64,000 nucleotides of DNA from positions 790,348 to 854,347 of the forward strand of contig JACEVL010000029.1 in NCBI GenBank assembly GCA_020284085.1, in the 5' to 3' direction. The notes below the pieces were generated by a model. That model was not told the origin of the DNA, did not search any database, and saw only the letters and a list, made by a program, of their open reading frames with translations. The translations under genes were made by a program, and so were the position numbers. This document shows, one piece after another, positions 33,701 to 63,342 of this stretch (positions are counted from its first letter, which is position 1; each line of letters opens with the position of its first letter). This DNA is from Aporrectodea caliginosa. Taxonomy: Eukaryota; Annelida; Clitellata; Crassiclitellata; Lumbricidae.

Positions 33701-33768
33701 ATCCGAAATCCCCACGACGTCCCAGCGTCCGTCCTCTCAAGTTTTGCATTAAATGTAGGCGCAGACAT
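3651..33768 (-). CDS. PDZ-ZM-LIM scaffold protein, Enigma/ZASP (PDLIM/LDB3) family, full coding span of 15 exons
   Basis: Cytoskeletal scaffold of the kind that binds alpha-actinin through its PDZ/ZM part and kinases or other partners through LIM fingers (family knowledge). Exons on the minus strand: 33768-33658, 16834-16683, 13908-13806, 13135-13041, 12497-12208, 11712-11475, 11150-11079, 10634-10563, 10321-10250, 7801-7526, 7171-6974, 6622-6436, 5585-5465, 4847-4732, 3731-3651. All introns are GT-AG. Lengths sum to 2184 nt, an open frame of 727 codons plus TAA with all three cassette exons included. PDZ is at residues 5-87, ZM-like motifs lie in exons 5-6, and three LIM domains run from about residue 551 to 724. 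PDZ His68 at the start of helix B (RHSEAQQLI) predicts class I ligand binding. Three LIM domains match Enigma/ENH/Cypher rather than single-LIM ALP. I cannot assign an exact vertebrate orthologue. Exon boundaries are inferred from sequence, not from transcripts. Confidence 0.9.
4470..4690 (+). pseudogene. L2-type LINE 3' end
   Basis: Broken frame giving FSVVGPSVWNGLTLALRF-like residues, then GCTATATAAAT and a GAAT repeat tail. It falls in the last intron of the PDLIM-like gene. Confidence 0.75.
4732..4847 (-). CDS. PDLIM-like exon 14: LIM3 N-terminal finger
   Basis: 116 nt, acceptor GTTTCAG, donor GTTAGT. Encodes DWNIMFQTKCHGCQFPIDD then WHSDCFKCV. The KCHGC opening is characteristic of the third LIM domain of Enigma-type proteins. 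Confidence 0.94.
5465..5585 (-). CDS. PDLIM-like exon 13: LIM2 body
   Basis: 121 nt, acceptor GATTTTAG, donor GTTGGA. Encodes DVVSAVNQKFHASCFVCIKC and GGLFHMENGEPYCEK, giving all remaining LIM2 ligands. Phase 0 to 1; the split Asp codon joins DWNIMFQ in exon 14. Confidence 0.95.
6209..6386. repeat. Tandem copies of the LIM1 exon 3' boundary
   Basis: Two near-identical units of about 61 bp (CCCTGACTTTTATAGAGAGT ... ACAATACCAAGTT) plus a weaker third at 6361-6386, each echoing ACTTAC..AACAATACCAAG, the minus-strand end of exon 12 with its splice donor. Confidence 0.75.
6436..6622 (-). CDS. PDLIM-like exon 12: LIM1 body and first ligands of LIM2
   Basis: 187 nt, acceptor CTGCTAG, donor GTAAGT. 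Encodes GPYISALDKTWCPDHFVC, the remaining LIM1 Cys/Asp ligands (GRLYCERDYELHF), then APKCGKCGLGIVS opening LIM2. The exon 3' end and donor are echoed by degenerate tandem copies just downstream (6237-6386). Confidence 0.95.
6974..7171 (-). CDS. PDLIM-like exon 11: linker and first zinc ligands of LIM1
   Basis: 198 nt, acceptor TTTTCAG, donor GTAAAT. Gly/Pro/Thr-rich linker followed by IPVCAECGSSIR, the first Cys pair of LIM1. Ends in phase 2 within the Arg codon that precedes GPYIS in exon 12. Confidence 0.9.
7526..7801 (-). CDS. PDLIM-like exon 10: linker with cassette-related N-terminus
   Basis: 276 nt, acceptor CATTTAG, donor GTAAGA, phase 2 to 2. It opens with SPANEPPQDTIDAPAERKKI, whose IDAPAERKKIVISSSK resembles the cassette core IDVPVERKTIVVPSK, so it may be the ancestral or a fused fourth unit. 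The rest (KKPYLPSETLKLIQDEESG, then KTGVEIKINQSKKL) is charged linker. Confidence 0.85.
8563..8670. repeat. 108-bp exact direct repeat, copy 1
   Basis: Identical by eye to 9255-9362. Starts ATGACAATGAAGCTATTAAG, ends AATGTAGAAATAAGAATAT. Confidence 0.95.
8865..9244. mobile_element. hAT-type MITE (380 bp)
   Basis: Ends TAGGGTTGTTAATATCGG and TTTAACATCCCTA; exact 8-bp duplication ATTCCTAG at 8857-8864 and 9245-9252. Internally contains repeated CGATTATCGGTTTT motifs on both strands. No ORF. Confidence 0.92.
9255..9362. repeat. 108-bp exact direct repeat, copy 2
   Basis: Begins two bases after the right target duplication of the hAT MITE at 8865-9244. Confidence 0.95.
9363..9640 (+). mobile_element. 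L2-type LINE 3'-end relic
   Basis: Contains the module GTCACATGCAGCATTAGTGT ... GAAGAGCATTCCAGTTCC and ends near AGGAAGGCATAGCTATATAA. The same module recurs at 9988-10190. Confidence 0.55.
9988..10190 (+). repeat. Second copy of the 9363-9640 repeat module
   Basis: Shares GTCACATGCAGCATTAGTGT, AGAGCATTCCAGTTCC and AGGAAGGCATAGCT with the copy 600 bp upstream. Confidence 0.6.
10250..10321 (-). CDS. PDLIM-like exon 9: cassette exon copy C (72 nt)
   Basis: Third tandem copy: FDVTIDVPVERKTIVVPSKK then TNPR. Very close to copy B at nucleotide level, with the same acceptor context (CTCCAG) as copy A and the same donor GTACAC, so it arose by recent duplication. It splices in phase 2 to exon 10. 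Confidence 0.86.
10563..10634 (-). CDS. PDLIM-like exon 8: cassette exon copy B (72 nt)
   Basis: Second tandem copy: FDVTIDVPVERKTIVVPSKT then TDPR, between acceptor GCTCAG and donor GTACAC. Intron sequence on both sides is also duplicated relative to copies A and C. Confidence 0.86.
10761..10950. mobile_element. hAT-type MITE (190 bp) between cassette exons
   Basis: Terminal inverted repeats CAGTGGCGTAACGAAGGG and CCCTTCGTTACGCCACTG are perfect. Flanks AAAGTGAT (10753-10760) and AATGTGAT (10951-10958) are an 8-bp duplication with one difference. It lies in the intron between cassette exons A and B. Confidence 0.9.
11079..11150 (-). CDS. PDLIM-like exon 7: cassette exon copy A (72 nt)
   Basis: First of three tandem homologous exons. 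Phase 2 to 2, 24 codons, encoding TDVMVDVPVERKTIVVPSKT then TEPR. Most diverged copy (VMVDV where B and C have VTIDV). Because length and phase are symmetric, it can be included or skipped without frame change. Confidence 0.85.
11475..11712 (-). CDS. PDLIM-like exon 6: Lys/Pro/Gly-rich linker with ZM motif
   Basis: 238 nt, acceptor TGCACAG, donor GTCAGC. The sequence QYNSPAGLYSETKVTEA matches the ZASP-like motif core (YNSPxGLYS), the alpha-actinin contact in this family. Preceded by a low-complexity stretch rich in GKKP/VKPVKP. Ends in phase 2 and feeds the cassette exons. Confidence 0.88.
12208..12497 (-). CDS. PDLIM-like exon 5: polyproline linker and SFKLLQ (DUF4749-like) motif
   Basis: 290 nt between acceptor GTCTAG and donor GTAAGT. 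The residues include the proline-rich runs FPPPPSLPEVHPPP and, at the end, SLQSRSFKLLQSAMDSGE, which resembles the S-x-SF-x-x-LQ part of the ZM/DUF4749 region found between PDZ and LIM in ZASP/PDLIM proteins. Phase 2 to 1. Confidence 0.88.
13041..13135 (-). CDS. PDLIM-like exon 4: linker
   Basis: 95 nt, acceptor TTTAG at 13136-13140, donor GTAGTA at 13040. Encodes TCNILPKPFTSHAVSLESS and onward to KTEAPN. The phase (0 to 2) fits exons 3 and 5 exactly. No recognisable domain, so this is less certain than the domain exons; it could be alternatively used. Confidence 0.65.
13275..13525. repeat. Interrupted long palindrome (fold-back element)
   Basis: Outer arms TTTGGTGGCACTTGGCCTTT (13275) and its inverted partner ending 13525; inner arms 13382-13426 and 13457-13501 match at 44 of 45 positions around a 30-nt loop. 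The left arm is interrupted by about 79 bp (13304-13381), so the original palindrome had arms of about 72 bp. In PDLIM intron 3. Confidence 0.88.
13806..13908 (-). CDS. PDLIM-like exon 3: Ser/Thr/Asn/Pro-rich linker
   Basis: 103 nt after acceptor TTGTTGTAG, donor GTATGT. Encodes GGSTARTADSTNAHSNPPDV and following residues ending QNQVP. It continues the frame of the PDZ exon (AG plus A gives Arg). No domain; probably a disordered linker. Confidence 0.78.
14226..15333 (+). mobile_element. Truncated hAT-type element, inverted relative to the copy at 17212-18550
   Basis: Highly similar to the reverse complement of about 17212-18345, beginning TTTACCTTAACAAAATTAAA and ending TTTTCCGCCTCACAACACTA. 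The distal end with the other terminal repeat is missing. The two copies flank PDZ exon 2 of the PDLIM-like gene. Confidence 0.9.
15334..15541 (-). mobile_element. tRNA-derived SINE, second family, 5'-truncated copy
   Basis: Minus strand: GTCAGGGGTTCAAATCCCTG (box B), ATAATGAGTACACTGACCGA, GAGGGAGAGGACTGGCCACC, GAGGCTAAGAAAATGAAGTC. Directly abuts the end of the truncated hAT copy. Confidence 0.8.
16683..16834 (-). CDS. PDLIM-like exon 2: PDZ C-terminal half
   Basis: Begins after acceptor TTGACAG and encodes VSPGSLAANCGLEVGDEI onward to VELTLQR, which completes the PDZ fold. 152 nt, phase 0 to 2, so skipping it would shift frame and destroy the PDZ. It is the only exon between two inverted copies of a 1.1-kb hAT element (14226-15333 and 17212-18550). 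Confidence 0.94.
17212..18550 (-). mobile_element. Non-autonomous hAT-type element, complete copy
   Basis: 1339 bp, ends TAGTGTTGTGAGGCGGAAAA and TTTTCCGGAAAAGCTACATC ACTA, with an exact 8-bp target duplication GTCAGGAA (17204-17211 and 18551-18558). Subterminal arrays of TTTTCCGG/CCGGAAAA motifs are typical transposase-binding clusters. No transposase ORF. Copy in opposite orientation to 14226-15333. Confidence 0.92.
18764..20001 (+). repeat. 5' LTR
   Basis: 1238 bp, TG...CA ends, homologous along its length to the 3' LTR. It contains a 66-codon open frame (19407-19607), basic and Asn/His/Lys-rich, also present in the 3' LTR; function unknown. Confidence 0.95.
20006..20025 (+). other. Candidate primer binding site of the retrotransposon
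   Basis: TGGTGGCATTTCGTCCGGGA lies four bases after the 5' LTR. The initial TGG is what a tRNA 3' CCA end would pair with. I could not identify which tRNA matches. Confidence 0.45.
20129..20264 (+). promoter_or_regulatory. Tandem duplication in retrotransposon leader with two CRE-type palindromes
   Basis: A segment of about 60 bp beginning GTAGTCACGACGTAATAG is present twice in direct order. Each copy carries TGACGTCA (20162-20169 and 20223-20230), the ATF/CREB consensus palindrome, plus GAGGTCAGGTCA direct half-sites resembling nuclear-receptor elements. Regulatory use is inference. Confidence 0.5.
20408..22903 (+). CDS. gag-pro: Retrotransposon Gag-protease polyprotein without polymerase
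   Basis: Single intact ORF of 831 residues. Order: charged coiled coil about 30-95 with repeated RTEELE units; retrotransposon-type capsid helical domain about 125-290 (AYLLRFERTCTAYNV, then LARFLEGKALEVYQRM); CCHC zinc knuckle Cys362-Cys375 (CFRCGSTKHRIAQC); aspartic protease with the active site LYDTGATG (Asp441) and the downstream LIIG motif near 504-507. From about 515 to 831 the protein is very rich in Arg, Lys and Trp (for example NWRRDQRKFKGECLDW) and lacks any YxDD, RNase H or integrase motif. It may be the remnant of a Pol C-terminal tail fused after an internal deletion, or a new nucleic-acid-binding tail. About 430 bp of AT-rich noncoding DNA follows before the 3' LTR. Confidence 0.93.
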   Translation: MSAEYQKWMKIGQELGFENSELREFIKERQAEAKEEKRRLEELEARKRTEELEEKRRTEELEAKRHGDELELKRIEIENQKQIKLRELELRTEYNAQQRNRGDVLGNGGDWDNTGRNNNNAKNIKMPVFREDKDCLDAYLLRFERTCTAYNVAENMWALTLARFLEGKALEVYQRMEAEDAQNYEKLKDELLRRFKLTEGGYRKKFKKSSRDEDETVSQYVERLRRYLRQWLQMAEIGEGYEGLETLILRDQFFINCDNEMRKFLKEKGKLRLSEMLKQAQNFLDARESDERKWVHSSKNKDKDNKYHGREFEHTDRSSPIAKPDRSKEQREYKDRNPFRSGWNFNENKKERNYGENRQTGCFRCGSTKHRIAQCDKGDRQMRTHQVAMMRCEEEEDENKEMAILYCAVKPEQSDSEEACSENEFTRTMMVNGYKATCLYDTGATGVAVKTNLVNPDQYMGKNRTCVFTNGMKQKYPVARIKIKGECFTGETEAIVVDSLVTDLIIGPKLCNWTRQESRTEGTEMSGTVRTSRTSDVVSNVSGSVPYMKNNPQVDKQCLVAEKDGRDDVIGRRVQNSAANKNGGVLIVGSETEKIADCNTRALIEKRVRTEQPLKVSISTDLEVTPNKLLSVKQKETNNRKSNHELYLNERRSEGDRSEKIDCKKGYRRPYTSDWRNKQTDGVRHDDRVRYRGDYLNKCEPGWCKKGRNVVGSRVNKKYWKQDSGRSCVTNWRRDQRKFKGECLDWQRPAKGVYSRVDIAGRINEIGNEKRMEEESLKRRRWMNLKRNSNGFEREVRVRDGYVPDWKWRQRFNEKSGGSRYSTFGRWCEDE
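23336..24575 (+). repeat. 3' LTR
   Basis: 1240 bp. Preceded by the purine/G-rich tract GTTTGTGGGGGTTTA (23321-23335), the likely plus-strand primer. The repeated 66-codon open frame is at 23979-24179, with one amino-acid difference (Gln to His) from the 5' copy. Confidence 0.95.
24640..24720 (+). repeat. L2-type tail
   Basis: CTACTGAATACCTCTTGAAG then TGGCGCTATATAAATTTGCA and ATTACAATTAC, just downstream of the LTR element. Confidence 0.65.
24721..28280. other. PDLIM intron 1, middle part
   Basis: No gene or complete element recognised apart from the purine-rich stretch at 27300-27860. Confidence 0.5.
27300..27860 (+). other. Purine-rich, strand-asymmetric stretch in PDLIM intron 1
   Basis: About 550 bp where the plus strand is dominated by A and G with repeated GAATGGAA, AACAG and GATAA words. 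No ORF or repeat unit identified. Confidence 0.5.
28291..28602. mobile_element. hAT-type MITE (312 bp)
   Basis: Begins CAGGGCTGACGAC, ends CTCTCGGTGGGCCTG; exact 8-bp duplication CCTATACA at 28283-28290 and 28603-28610. GGGCCCCTA-rich ends. Confidence 0.9.
29480..29800 (-). pseudogene. Degenerate LINE ORF2 C-terminal fragment
   Basis: Minus strand shows broken similarity to the RRxRGRPxxxW..D / RDRxRWR type ending of non-LTR elements (for example RRKKHRQTKT and HNITWTNTEGS then PRTVEIFHRYPSLLEE). Ends in an ATG/CAT microsatellite at 29452-29485. Confidence 0.5.
29848..30602. mobile_element. hAT-type element (755 bp) with TTGTTGCC/GGCAATAACCGG motifs
   Basis: Ends CAGGGTTGGCAAGTTGTTGC and ATTAACCCAACCCTG; exact duplication ATGCAACA at 29840-29847 and 30603-30610. 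Many copies of GGCAACAA and CCGGTTAT near both ends resemble subterminal transposase-binding sites. Confidence 0.92.
30883..32164. mobile_element. hAT-type element (1282 bp) containing a TIR-bounded minisatellite
   Basis: Ends CAAGGGCGTAACTTTG and AGAAAGTTACGTAG; exact 8-bp duplication CTGATAGT at 30875-30882 and 32165-32172. AGTGGTGGTGAC motifs occur near both ends. A second inverted-repeat structure with a tandem array is nested at 31223-31732. Confidence 0.85.
31223..31732. repeat. Inverted-repeat-bounded degenerate minisatellite
   Basis: 28-bp arms at 31223-31250 (CCGTAGTTTAGGTTGGTAAA start) and 31705-31732 are inverted copies with one visible mismatch. Between them, 31297-31690 holds about nine degenerate units of roughly 40-50 bp built on TCATCAATCCAACTTCTATT and AGGCAAAGAATTATT. 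Confidence 0.85.
32173..33657. other. PDLIM intron 1, first part
   Basis: No coding exon recognised. 33100-33190 has short CCTAACC/GGCCC words. First-intron enhancers are possible but not recognisable. Confidence 0.45.
33658..33768 (-). CDS. PDLIM-like exon 1: start codon and PDZ N-terminal half
   Basis: Encodes 37 residues from ATG at 33768-33766 to the donor GTAATC at 33657. It contains the PDZ carboxylate-binding loop (SWGFRMAGGKDF) and the strand APLTIQR typical of Enigma-family PDZ domains. It ends in phase 0, matching exon 2. The start is chosen because PDZ domains of this family begin within about five residues of Met and no in-frame upstream extension is needed. Confidence 0.93.
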
Positions 33769-34440
33769 TTTAGATTTAAAAGTCCAGATAATAAAGTGGA
33801 ATGAATGAACTTCTTTCGCGATCTACCCACACCTAGTCATCGTACGAACTGTATGACAAGATATTATGAGCCATCGGCCAAAGCCACTCAGGCCAATACC
33901 GTTGGCTGATACACGGAGGAGGCGCTCAATAATAAACTTTCTCCATGAATATCTTTCCTCAGTCTTTATCCCACTGTGACCGAAACATCAGCGCAGAAAA
34001 TTACTTACAGATAAGGGCAAGGCTAAAAATTAAATGACCATTATTTCTCTGAAAATGTGAAAATCGTTTTGTGACAAACTTTAGAAAGTTCTACATGAAG
34101 CCTAAACTAGGTGCCTAAAAGGCTTAAATTGTAGCACACATAGCAAATAATAAATATAATTCGTTAGGCCTACGGATTTAAACATTGCCTTCTAGATACT
34201 AATCGATAGCACTTCCAATCGATGGCACTGCGCAGCAGAATCACGGCTTAAGGATGGTAAGCAAGCATTGCAAAACCTTGGACCAGTAAGAGAGCGACGG
34301 CGCCAAAATGAGACATTTACTCGAGTTATGGCAACAGAAAAGGAATCGGTTACCTATAGGCTATAGGGAGTATAATTATTATAGATCTAACGGCCTGATA
34401 GTGAGGTGATTATAATGTCTGAGGAGTATAGGGTAGGCCT
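33769..34440 (-). promoter_or_regulatory. Presumed promoter/5' UTR side of PDLIM-like gene
   Basis: Lies directly upstream of the start codon. Somewhat richer in CpG near 34200-34330 (GGCGCCGTCGCTC on the minus strand). No convincing TATA box or CArG box seen. Confidence 0.35.
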
Positions 34441-34442
34441 AC

Positions 34443-34560
34443 TAGGGTTGCCAACCGTCCCAGATTCGCCTGGACAGTCCCGAATTGGCCTTGTGCGTCC
34501 AGTGTCCAGGATTCATCCCAAATTATCCCCGAATTTGGTGTAGGCCTAAATATCCACTTC
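34443..34560 (+). mobile_element. Single end of a hAT-like element
   Basis: AGGGTTGCCAACCGTCCCAG followed by repeated CCCRAATT/GTCCAG-type motifs resembles one hAT terminus. I find no matching second end, so it is a broken copy. Confidence 0.4.
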
Positions 34561-34984
34561 ACGAAATGTTCTTGTTTTCGCGCACTAAACTGGAACAGCT
34601 GGCTGTAAACAAGTTTATTATAATTTTATATTATAGGCCACTTGTTTTTCGATGATTTGACTGTAATTTTTGACGACTATTTTCAGTAGACTGGGAGATC
34701 CTAGGCCTAGGCCTACATTAAGCTGACGCGACATTCGGTAGGTCTAGGCTAGTGTTGTGGACAGCCTAAATTGGTAATGGCATATCGAGTAACTGCGGGC
34801 ATCCAACTGACAACTGACAACTTTTATTTCCAGAAGCACAACGCACACAACAACCAACAACAATTATAACTTGACTATTACATATCAGTGCATTGGCTAG
34901 GGAACAGGGAAGACCTAAAAGGGGCACAAGCCCCGCTTAATTAGGGTCACCCCTTTTAACAATAATCATTTATGGCTGGTTAGT

Positions 34985-35140
34985 CAGTTGAAAGAAAGAA
35001 AGGTTCAACTCAATAATGTTCTTAACTAAACAATAACATTGCAAATTTACTAAGAACATCAATATGTAAGAAAGAAAGGTTCAACTCAATAATGTTCTTA
35101 ACTAAATAATAACATTGTAAATTACAAGAAGATCAATATC
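34985..35140. repeat. Tandem duplication, unit about 76 bp
   Basis: GAAAGAAAGGTTCAACTCAA TAATGTTCTTAACTAAA occurs twice in direct order with a few differences. Confidence 0.85.
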
Positions 35141-35169
35141 TAAACAATTCGATGTAACAGTGTTAAATG

Positions 35170-35650
35170 AAGTATGGTTAATCCTTCAAGTAACTATTCC
35201 ACAGCTTCTTAAATTGGGTGTATGTGGGTGCATTCCGAATACTCATCGGTACTGCATTCCAAATTTTTGGACCACTACAACAAATTGAAAATCTACGATA
35301 ATTAGTGCGTGCATATATGACATATAAACCACCAGAAGAAGATCTTGTACAATGACCATGCATCTCTACTACCTTCGTAAAATAGTTTGAAAATGAATCA
35401 GGCAGCAAGTTATTGACAAATTTATACATGAAATTACCAGTTGATAGCGATTTATATTTTCAAAGTTCATAATATTATATTCTCTGTATCTGTATGCCGT
35501 GTGGGCATTAAAAGGATCTCTTGCAATAATTCTAATAGCTTTTTTCTGCAGAACCAGAAGACATTTCAACCTAGTAGAATAGTTTGAGGCCCAGACAATA
35601 TTACCATAATCAAAATAGGGATTGATTAGTGTATAATATAAATTCCTACG
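35170..35650 (-). pseudogene. Non-LTR retrotransposon ORF2 C-terminal fragment
   Basis: Minus strand: LLVLQKKAIRIIARDPFNAH, then MYKFVNNLLPDSFSNYF, HGHCTRSSSGG and FSICCSGPKIWNAVPMSIR, the usual thumb/C-terminal signatures of jockey/CR1-type LINE proteins. Frame breaks present. Confidence 0.82.
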
Positions 35651-35979
35651 AATATGAATTGGGATAAGGTAAGATATTCTCGCTAGTATACCAAGGTATT
35701 GGATTGGTCAAATCAAAAGCTGGTACCCCTACTGAGGGCCAGCATTATACAGGCCTATCTGTTTTTTAACGACCTAAGGTGTTTTGAAACAAGACTTAGT
35801 TCGTTCATTGTTATGCTGATGTTCGTTCGTAGCCTAATGGCATTTAACATCACATAGACCAATGCAAAGAGCACATCCGAGTAGATATACTGAAGGGCGC
35901 TATATAAATGTTCTGCCGTCCATTTAGTCCTAGAAAATAACTTGCAAGTTTTGCTATATAGTTAAAGCAATTAGGCCCC

Positions 35980-36155
35980 TATTCAGCGGGACTTGTCCCT
36001 TCGGGTGTGCCCTTTGCTCCCTCATACCATCTCTTCATAGATAAACTTCTGCAATAATTGTTTGTGAACTTTATATACTGTAGTTTCATGCTGTTAATTT
36101 TGTTTTGTTTCTGGGATCAATAAATTGATTGATTGATTGATTGATTGATTGATAT
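35980..36155 (+). repeat. CR1-like LINE tail with (GATT)n
   Basis: TTTTGTTTCTGGGATCAATA AATT followed by seven GATT units: a typical CR1-like 3' end. No coding part recognised. Confidence 0.6.
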
Positions 36156-36159
36156 TACA

Positions 36160-37100
36160 TTACCTTACTAGGCCTATCTGTTGACTGTAGTGCGACTGAC
36201 CAGAATAAATCAGCTGTAGACTTGACGTTATGAAATTTGATGGTCACACAGAAAAAAAGAACACTTGGTGAACAAAACAGTTAGCTATGCATAGATAGGC
36301 CCAGAGCTATCTATTACCGAGCTCTGGATAGGCCTATTTGAAAGGCTTGACTCAACACAGCTAATTACTTTTTTAAAGTAGTTCTTTAATTTCTGTGTTG
36401 AGATCCATCAAGATGGAAACCCAAAAGCAAGCAACGTAGGACGCAAGCAATCCTGATATTAGGTCGGAGCTCTTGTGGGATATCCTAAACAGGTTAATTG
36501 GCCTATTTTGACATGCTTGTCGCTTTTTTATCACACTATTGTTCAGCATTGCTGTGCCTAAAAGTCCGTAATTATTATTACAATAGTATGATTACGACAC
36601 CAATAAAGCTCATACACCATAGGTCAGGTAGGATTAAGATAGTTTGTCTGACTTTGATAGGCCGATCGTAATCATAATCCCAAGCTTTGCTGGTTCCTGC
36701 GACTTCGCATTTTTGGGTGCTGTAGAAATCTCGAGTTTACGATAACGATATCATAAGCCAGAAACTATCTCATAGCTTCACATAAAATAGCACTAAACAC
36801 ATTGTGATCAAAGCGTTTTGAAGGAGTTGTGTACAGGTCACACAGAAAAAAAGAAGACTCGGTTAACAAAACAGCTACATAATTTCTTGCCTGTTTACAT
36901 AAGTAACTCAGTACATGCTATATATACATTCTACAAATCACTTCCACACATAACTCAGTTTTGCTCTACAAAAGTTTCAGTACAAAAAGTACTGGTACCA
37001 CTTTACCAACTGCATCAGAACCTTCTAACAAAACGCTTCATGAAAAAATGAATTCTGATGCAAATGCTGAATTTACTCCAGTTTTAGAATCTTTCATTGT
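36160..37100. other. Intergenic stretch between the two genes
   Basis: No gene recognised. Contains several TAGGCCTA-type palindromes, and HTGHTEKK-like short frames that I regard as chance. Confidence 0.45.
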
Positions 37101-37108
37101 AAAACTAT

Positions 37109-37114
37109 TTTATT
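37109..37114 (-). terminator. Candidate polyadenylation signal AATAAA of the mosaic protease
   Basis: AATAAA on the minus strand, about 116 bases beyond the stop codon. Position is plausible for a short 3' UTR, but nothing else in the sequence proves its use. Confidence 0.45.
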
Positions 37115-37229
37115 ATGGCATGCTTGTTTATATGGTTTGTCAAAGGTATCATTATGAAAAGTTCAAGCATATTTGAAAGAAGCCATCACGACAATAAAAA
37201 AAGTGCAAGTCTCATTACATATGCAAAGT

Positions 37230-61000
<23,771 letters not shown>

Positions 61001-61023
61001 GTCATCCAACTGACCCCTGTAAG

Positions 61024-62190
61024 GTTAAGAATATCCTGAACTCAAGTGAGATAGTCTACTTTGTGCAAGAGAAGGCTCTCAGCACATCAACACCTATGAA
61101 ATGTTTCAGCCGTTTAAAAGCCCAGCGGAGTTGTTAGTCAGTGTCACAGCCCAGCTGATACAGGGCTGTGGCAACCACAGAGCCTATATTATTGAAGTAA
61201 TTTAAAACCCACAAAGGTACCACACACTGCTCACAGATTGGACTTTGAATGTATACTTAAGAGATAAATGTTACACTGAATCCAGAAGGGAATATTACGC
61301 CTGGCTGCCAATCAAAACAGCTAAGCTGCTCACACAGATGGCTGAAGAAATCAAATAAAAACCCTGCATAAAAGGGCCTAAGCTTCAGCTTCGGGCTCAA
61401 ACAGGAATACCCAGAATTCAGGTCAGGTTGGGTAAACATAGAGAGGCAATACAGAGAATAAAAATAAAAGCTGAAGTCATATTGACGGATTTTATAAGAC
61501 TATTGCAAAGAAGGCACTATTCAATGGTGTTTATACAGCACAGATATGTTAAAGTCAGAACTAACACTACAAGGCTGCATTTGAAAACAAACTCTTTACT
61601 CTTCATTCTCTTCAGACTTTATGGAAAACAACTTTTATAATGCTCACTTTGACTGAAATTCTCTTACTCTGGCATCACCATTTGATGCTTAATGGTGCAA
61701 TACACCAATAGATACAGAATTTTAGAGTTACAATAAAAAATTTATAGAACATAAAAGATAGTTGCAATTCACCACAATCTAAAATTTTGAGTATACATCA
61801 AATTTGAACCCTAGGTCTATCTTTCAGTTTGCCACCATATCCAAACTATCAGGACTTTTGTTCTATCACTTATTATGTCTCGTCTTACACTAATTTACTT
61901 ATATGCTTGTAAGCGAAGTCAAGACCTCATGACTGTCTTGGCTTCACAGACTAATATTTGATATTCTGATTATGTAATCAAATCTATTCTGACTTCTATA
62001 GCACCATTATCATAATTATATTGTCAATTGATCAGGTCAGTTTGACCACATATTTGACCAATTACAGTAACTCACATCTCAATGGCATTAAAGACACATT
62101 TTTTTATATACTGTAAATGGCACACAGCTCTCTAGTGTTCATCAAACTGAAAGCCCAGTTAGGAATCTGTCTCACACTTAATAAAAGATC
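61024..62190. other. Upstream of mosaic protease: presumed promoter side
   Basis: No coding exon or clear core promoter motif found. A 5' untranslated exon may lie here, since an acceptor-like CTTACAG precedes the start codon exon. Confidence 0.4.
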
Positions 62191-62192
62191 GC

Positions 62193-62266
62193 ATTTAACA
62201 CTATAACGATGAGCTGCATTGGTTTTCCAGTCACTTTTTTACAGTACATCGTTAATCGTTAAAGTT
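62193..62266 (+). mobile_element. Palindromic mini-element, copy 5
   Basis: TTTAACACTATAACGATGAG, core TGGTTTTCCAGTCACTTTTT, end TCGTTAATCGTTAAAG. Confidence 0.65.
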
Positions 62267-62494
62267 AGTCAACCATCTTTCTTCCTGGCTAAACCTCAAA
62301 AATGGGCCTACAAGCTTTCTCAGTTGATGGTCCTGCATTTCTGCCTAGTTTCTGTCCATTCATTGATTTACGTCCAGATCTGAAGCTCATATATTTCAAA
62401 TTGATAATAATTTTTAGCTTGTGTGAAAGCTTAGTGTGTGATGTATCTGTGCAGATCCTATGGATCTGTGATAGGCGCTTTATAAGTCCGTAAA

Positions 62495-62520
62495 TAGAAT
62501 AGAATAGAATAGAATAGAAT
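62495..62520 (+). repeat. (AATAG)n microsatellite at a LINE/SINE-like tail
   Basis: Preceded by GATAGGCGCTTTATAAGTCC, a variant of the GGCGCTATATAAAT tail. Confidence 0.75.
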
Positions 62521-62823
62521 CTCAACAAGTTATGCACACAGGATTGATTACTGAATGGGTTTTACGCTACTTAAAATGACAATTGACCTCTGTGTATTAA
62601 TCATGATAATGGCATTACTGAGGTCTCCTGATTATATCTGATTAGATTAGATAGATTAAGTGAACTCACTGAACCCTTAAAGAATATAGATTATGATGAC
62701 TCACACCCATTGGTTAATTACTATGACTCATGCCTTTAGTTTGCTTTGCAAATGTGATAAATAAAAAATAGCTGAAATTATGTGAAGCCATTACCTTAAA
62801 AATATGAATGTCTATGTCTCGAT

Positions 62824-63072
62824 GTGCTGCGATAGTTTAGTGGCTAGCATGCTGTACTGTCAATCTAGAGGTCAGAGGTTGGTTCAAATTCCCATCCCCA
62901 CCAGAGCAGAAGTTTGGTGTGAGATTTCTGCTCCACTTGTGAATCATAGCCAACTCATCTATAATGAGTACACTGACTGTACACTGGTGGGAAGATGAGA
63001 CGGCGAGGGAGAGGACTGGCCACCCGCTGTCATATATTATGAGGCTAAGAAAATGAGTCACTTTTTTTGTTC
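62824..63072 (+). mobile_element. tRNA-derived SINE, second family
   Basis: Head GCGATAGTTTAGTGGCTAGC (box A) and GGTTGGTTCAAATTCCC (box B); body with ATAATGAGTACACTGACTGT and GAGGGAGAGGACTGGCCACC; end GAGGCTAAGAAAATGAGTCA. Related copies at 15334-15541 and 45390-45605. Confidence 0.8.
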
Positions 63073-63224
63073 ATACCAATGGCTGCCTCAAGGTTAGCTT
63101 AACGGACTGCTCCTCTTCTTCTCTTCTATGTTAATATTGAGTTGTTCACCAACTTTAGAGATATCAAATATATGAATAATGATACACATGCATAAGTAAC
63201 ATAACCAAATCTACATAAGAACAA

Positions 63225-63342
63225 AGGATTGATTAGGTAAGAAAGAAGGATTAATTAGGTAAGAAAGAAGGATTAATTAGGTAAGAAAGAAGGATTAATT
63301 AGGTAAGAAAGAAGGATTAATTAGGTAAGAAAGAAGGATTAA
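63225..63342 (+). repeat. 21-bp tandem repeat, five to six units
   Basis: Unit GGATTAATTAGGTAAGAAAG A, nearly perfect. No spacers, so not CRISPR. Confidence 0.95.

Noticed and set aside
63225..63342. Regular 21-bp repeat that might suggest a CRISPR-like array
   Set aside because: Repeats are contiguous without unique spacers, and the DNA is eukaryotic.
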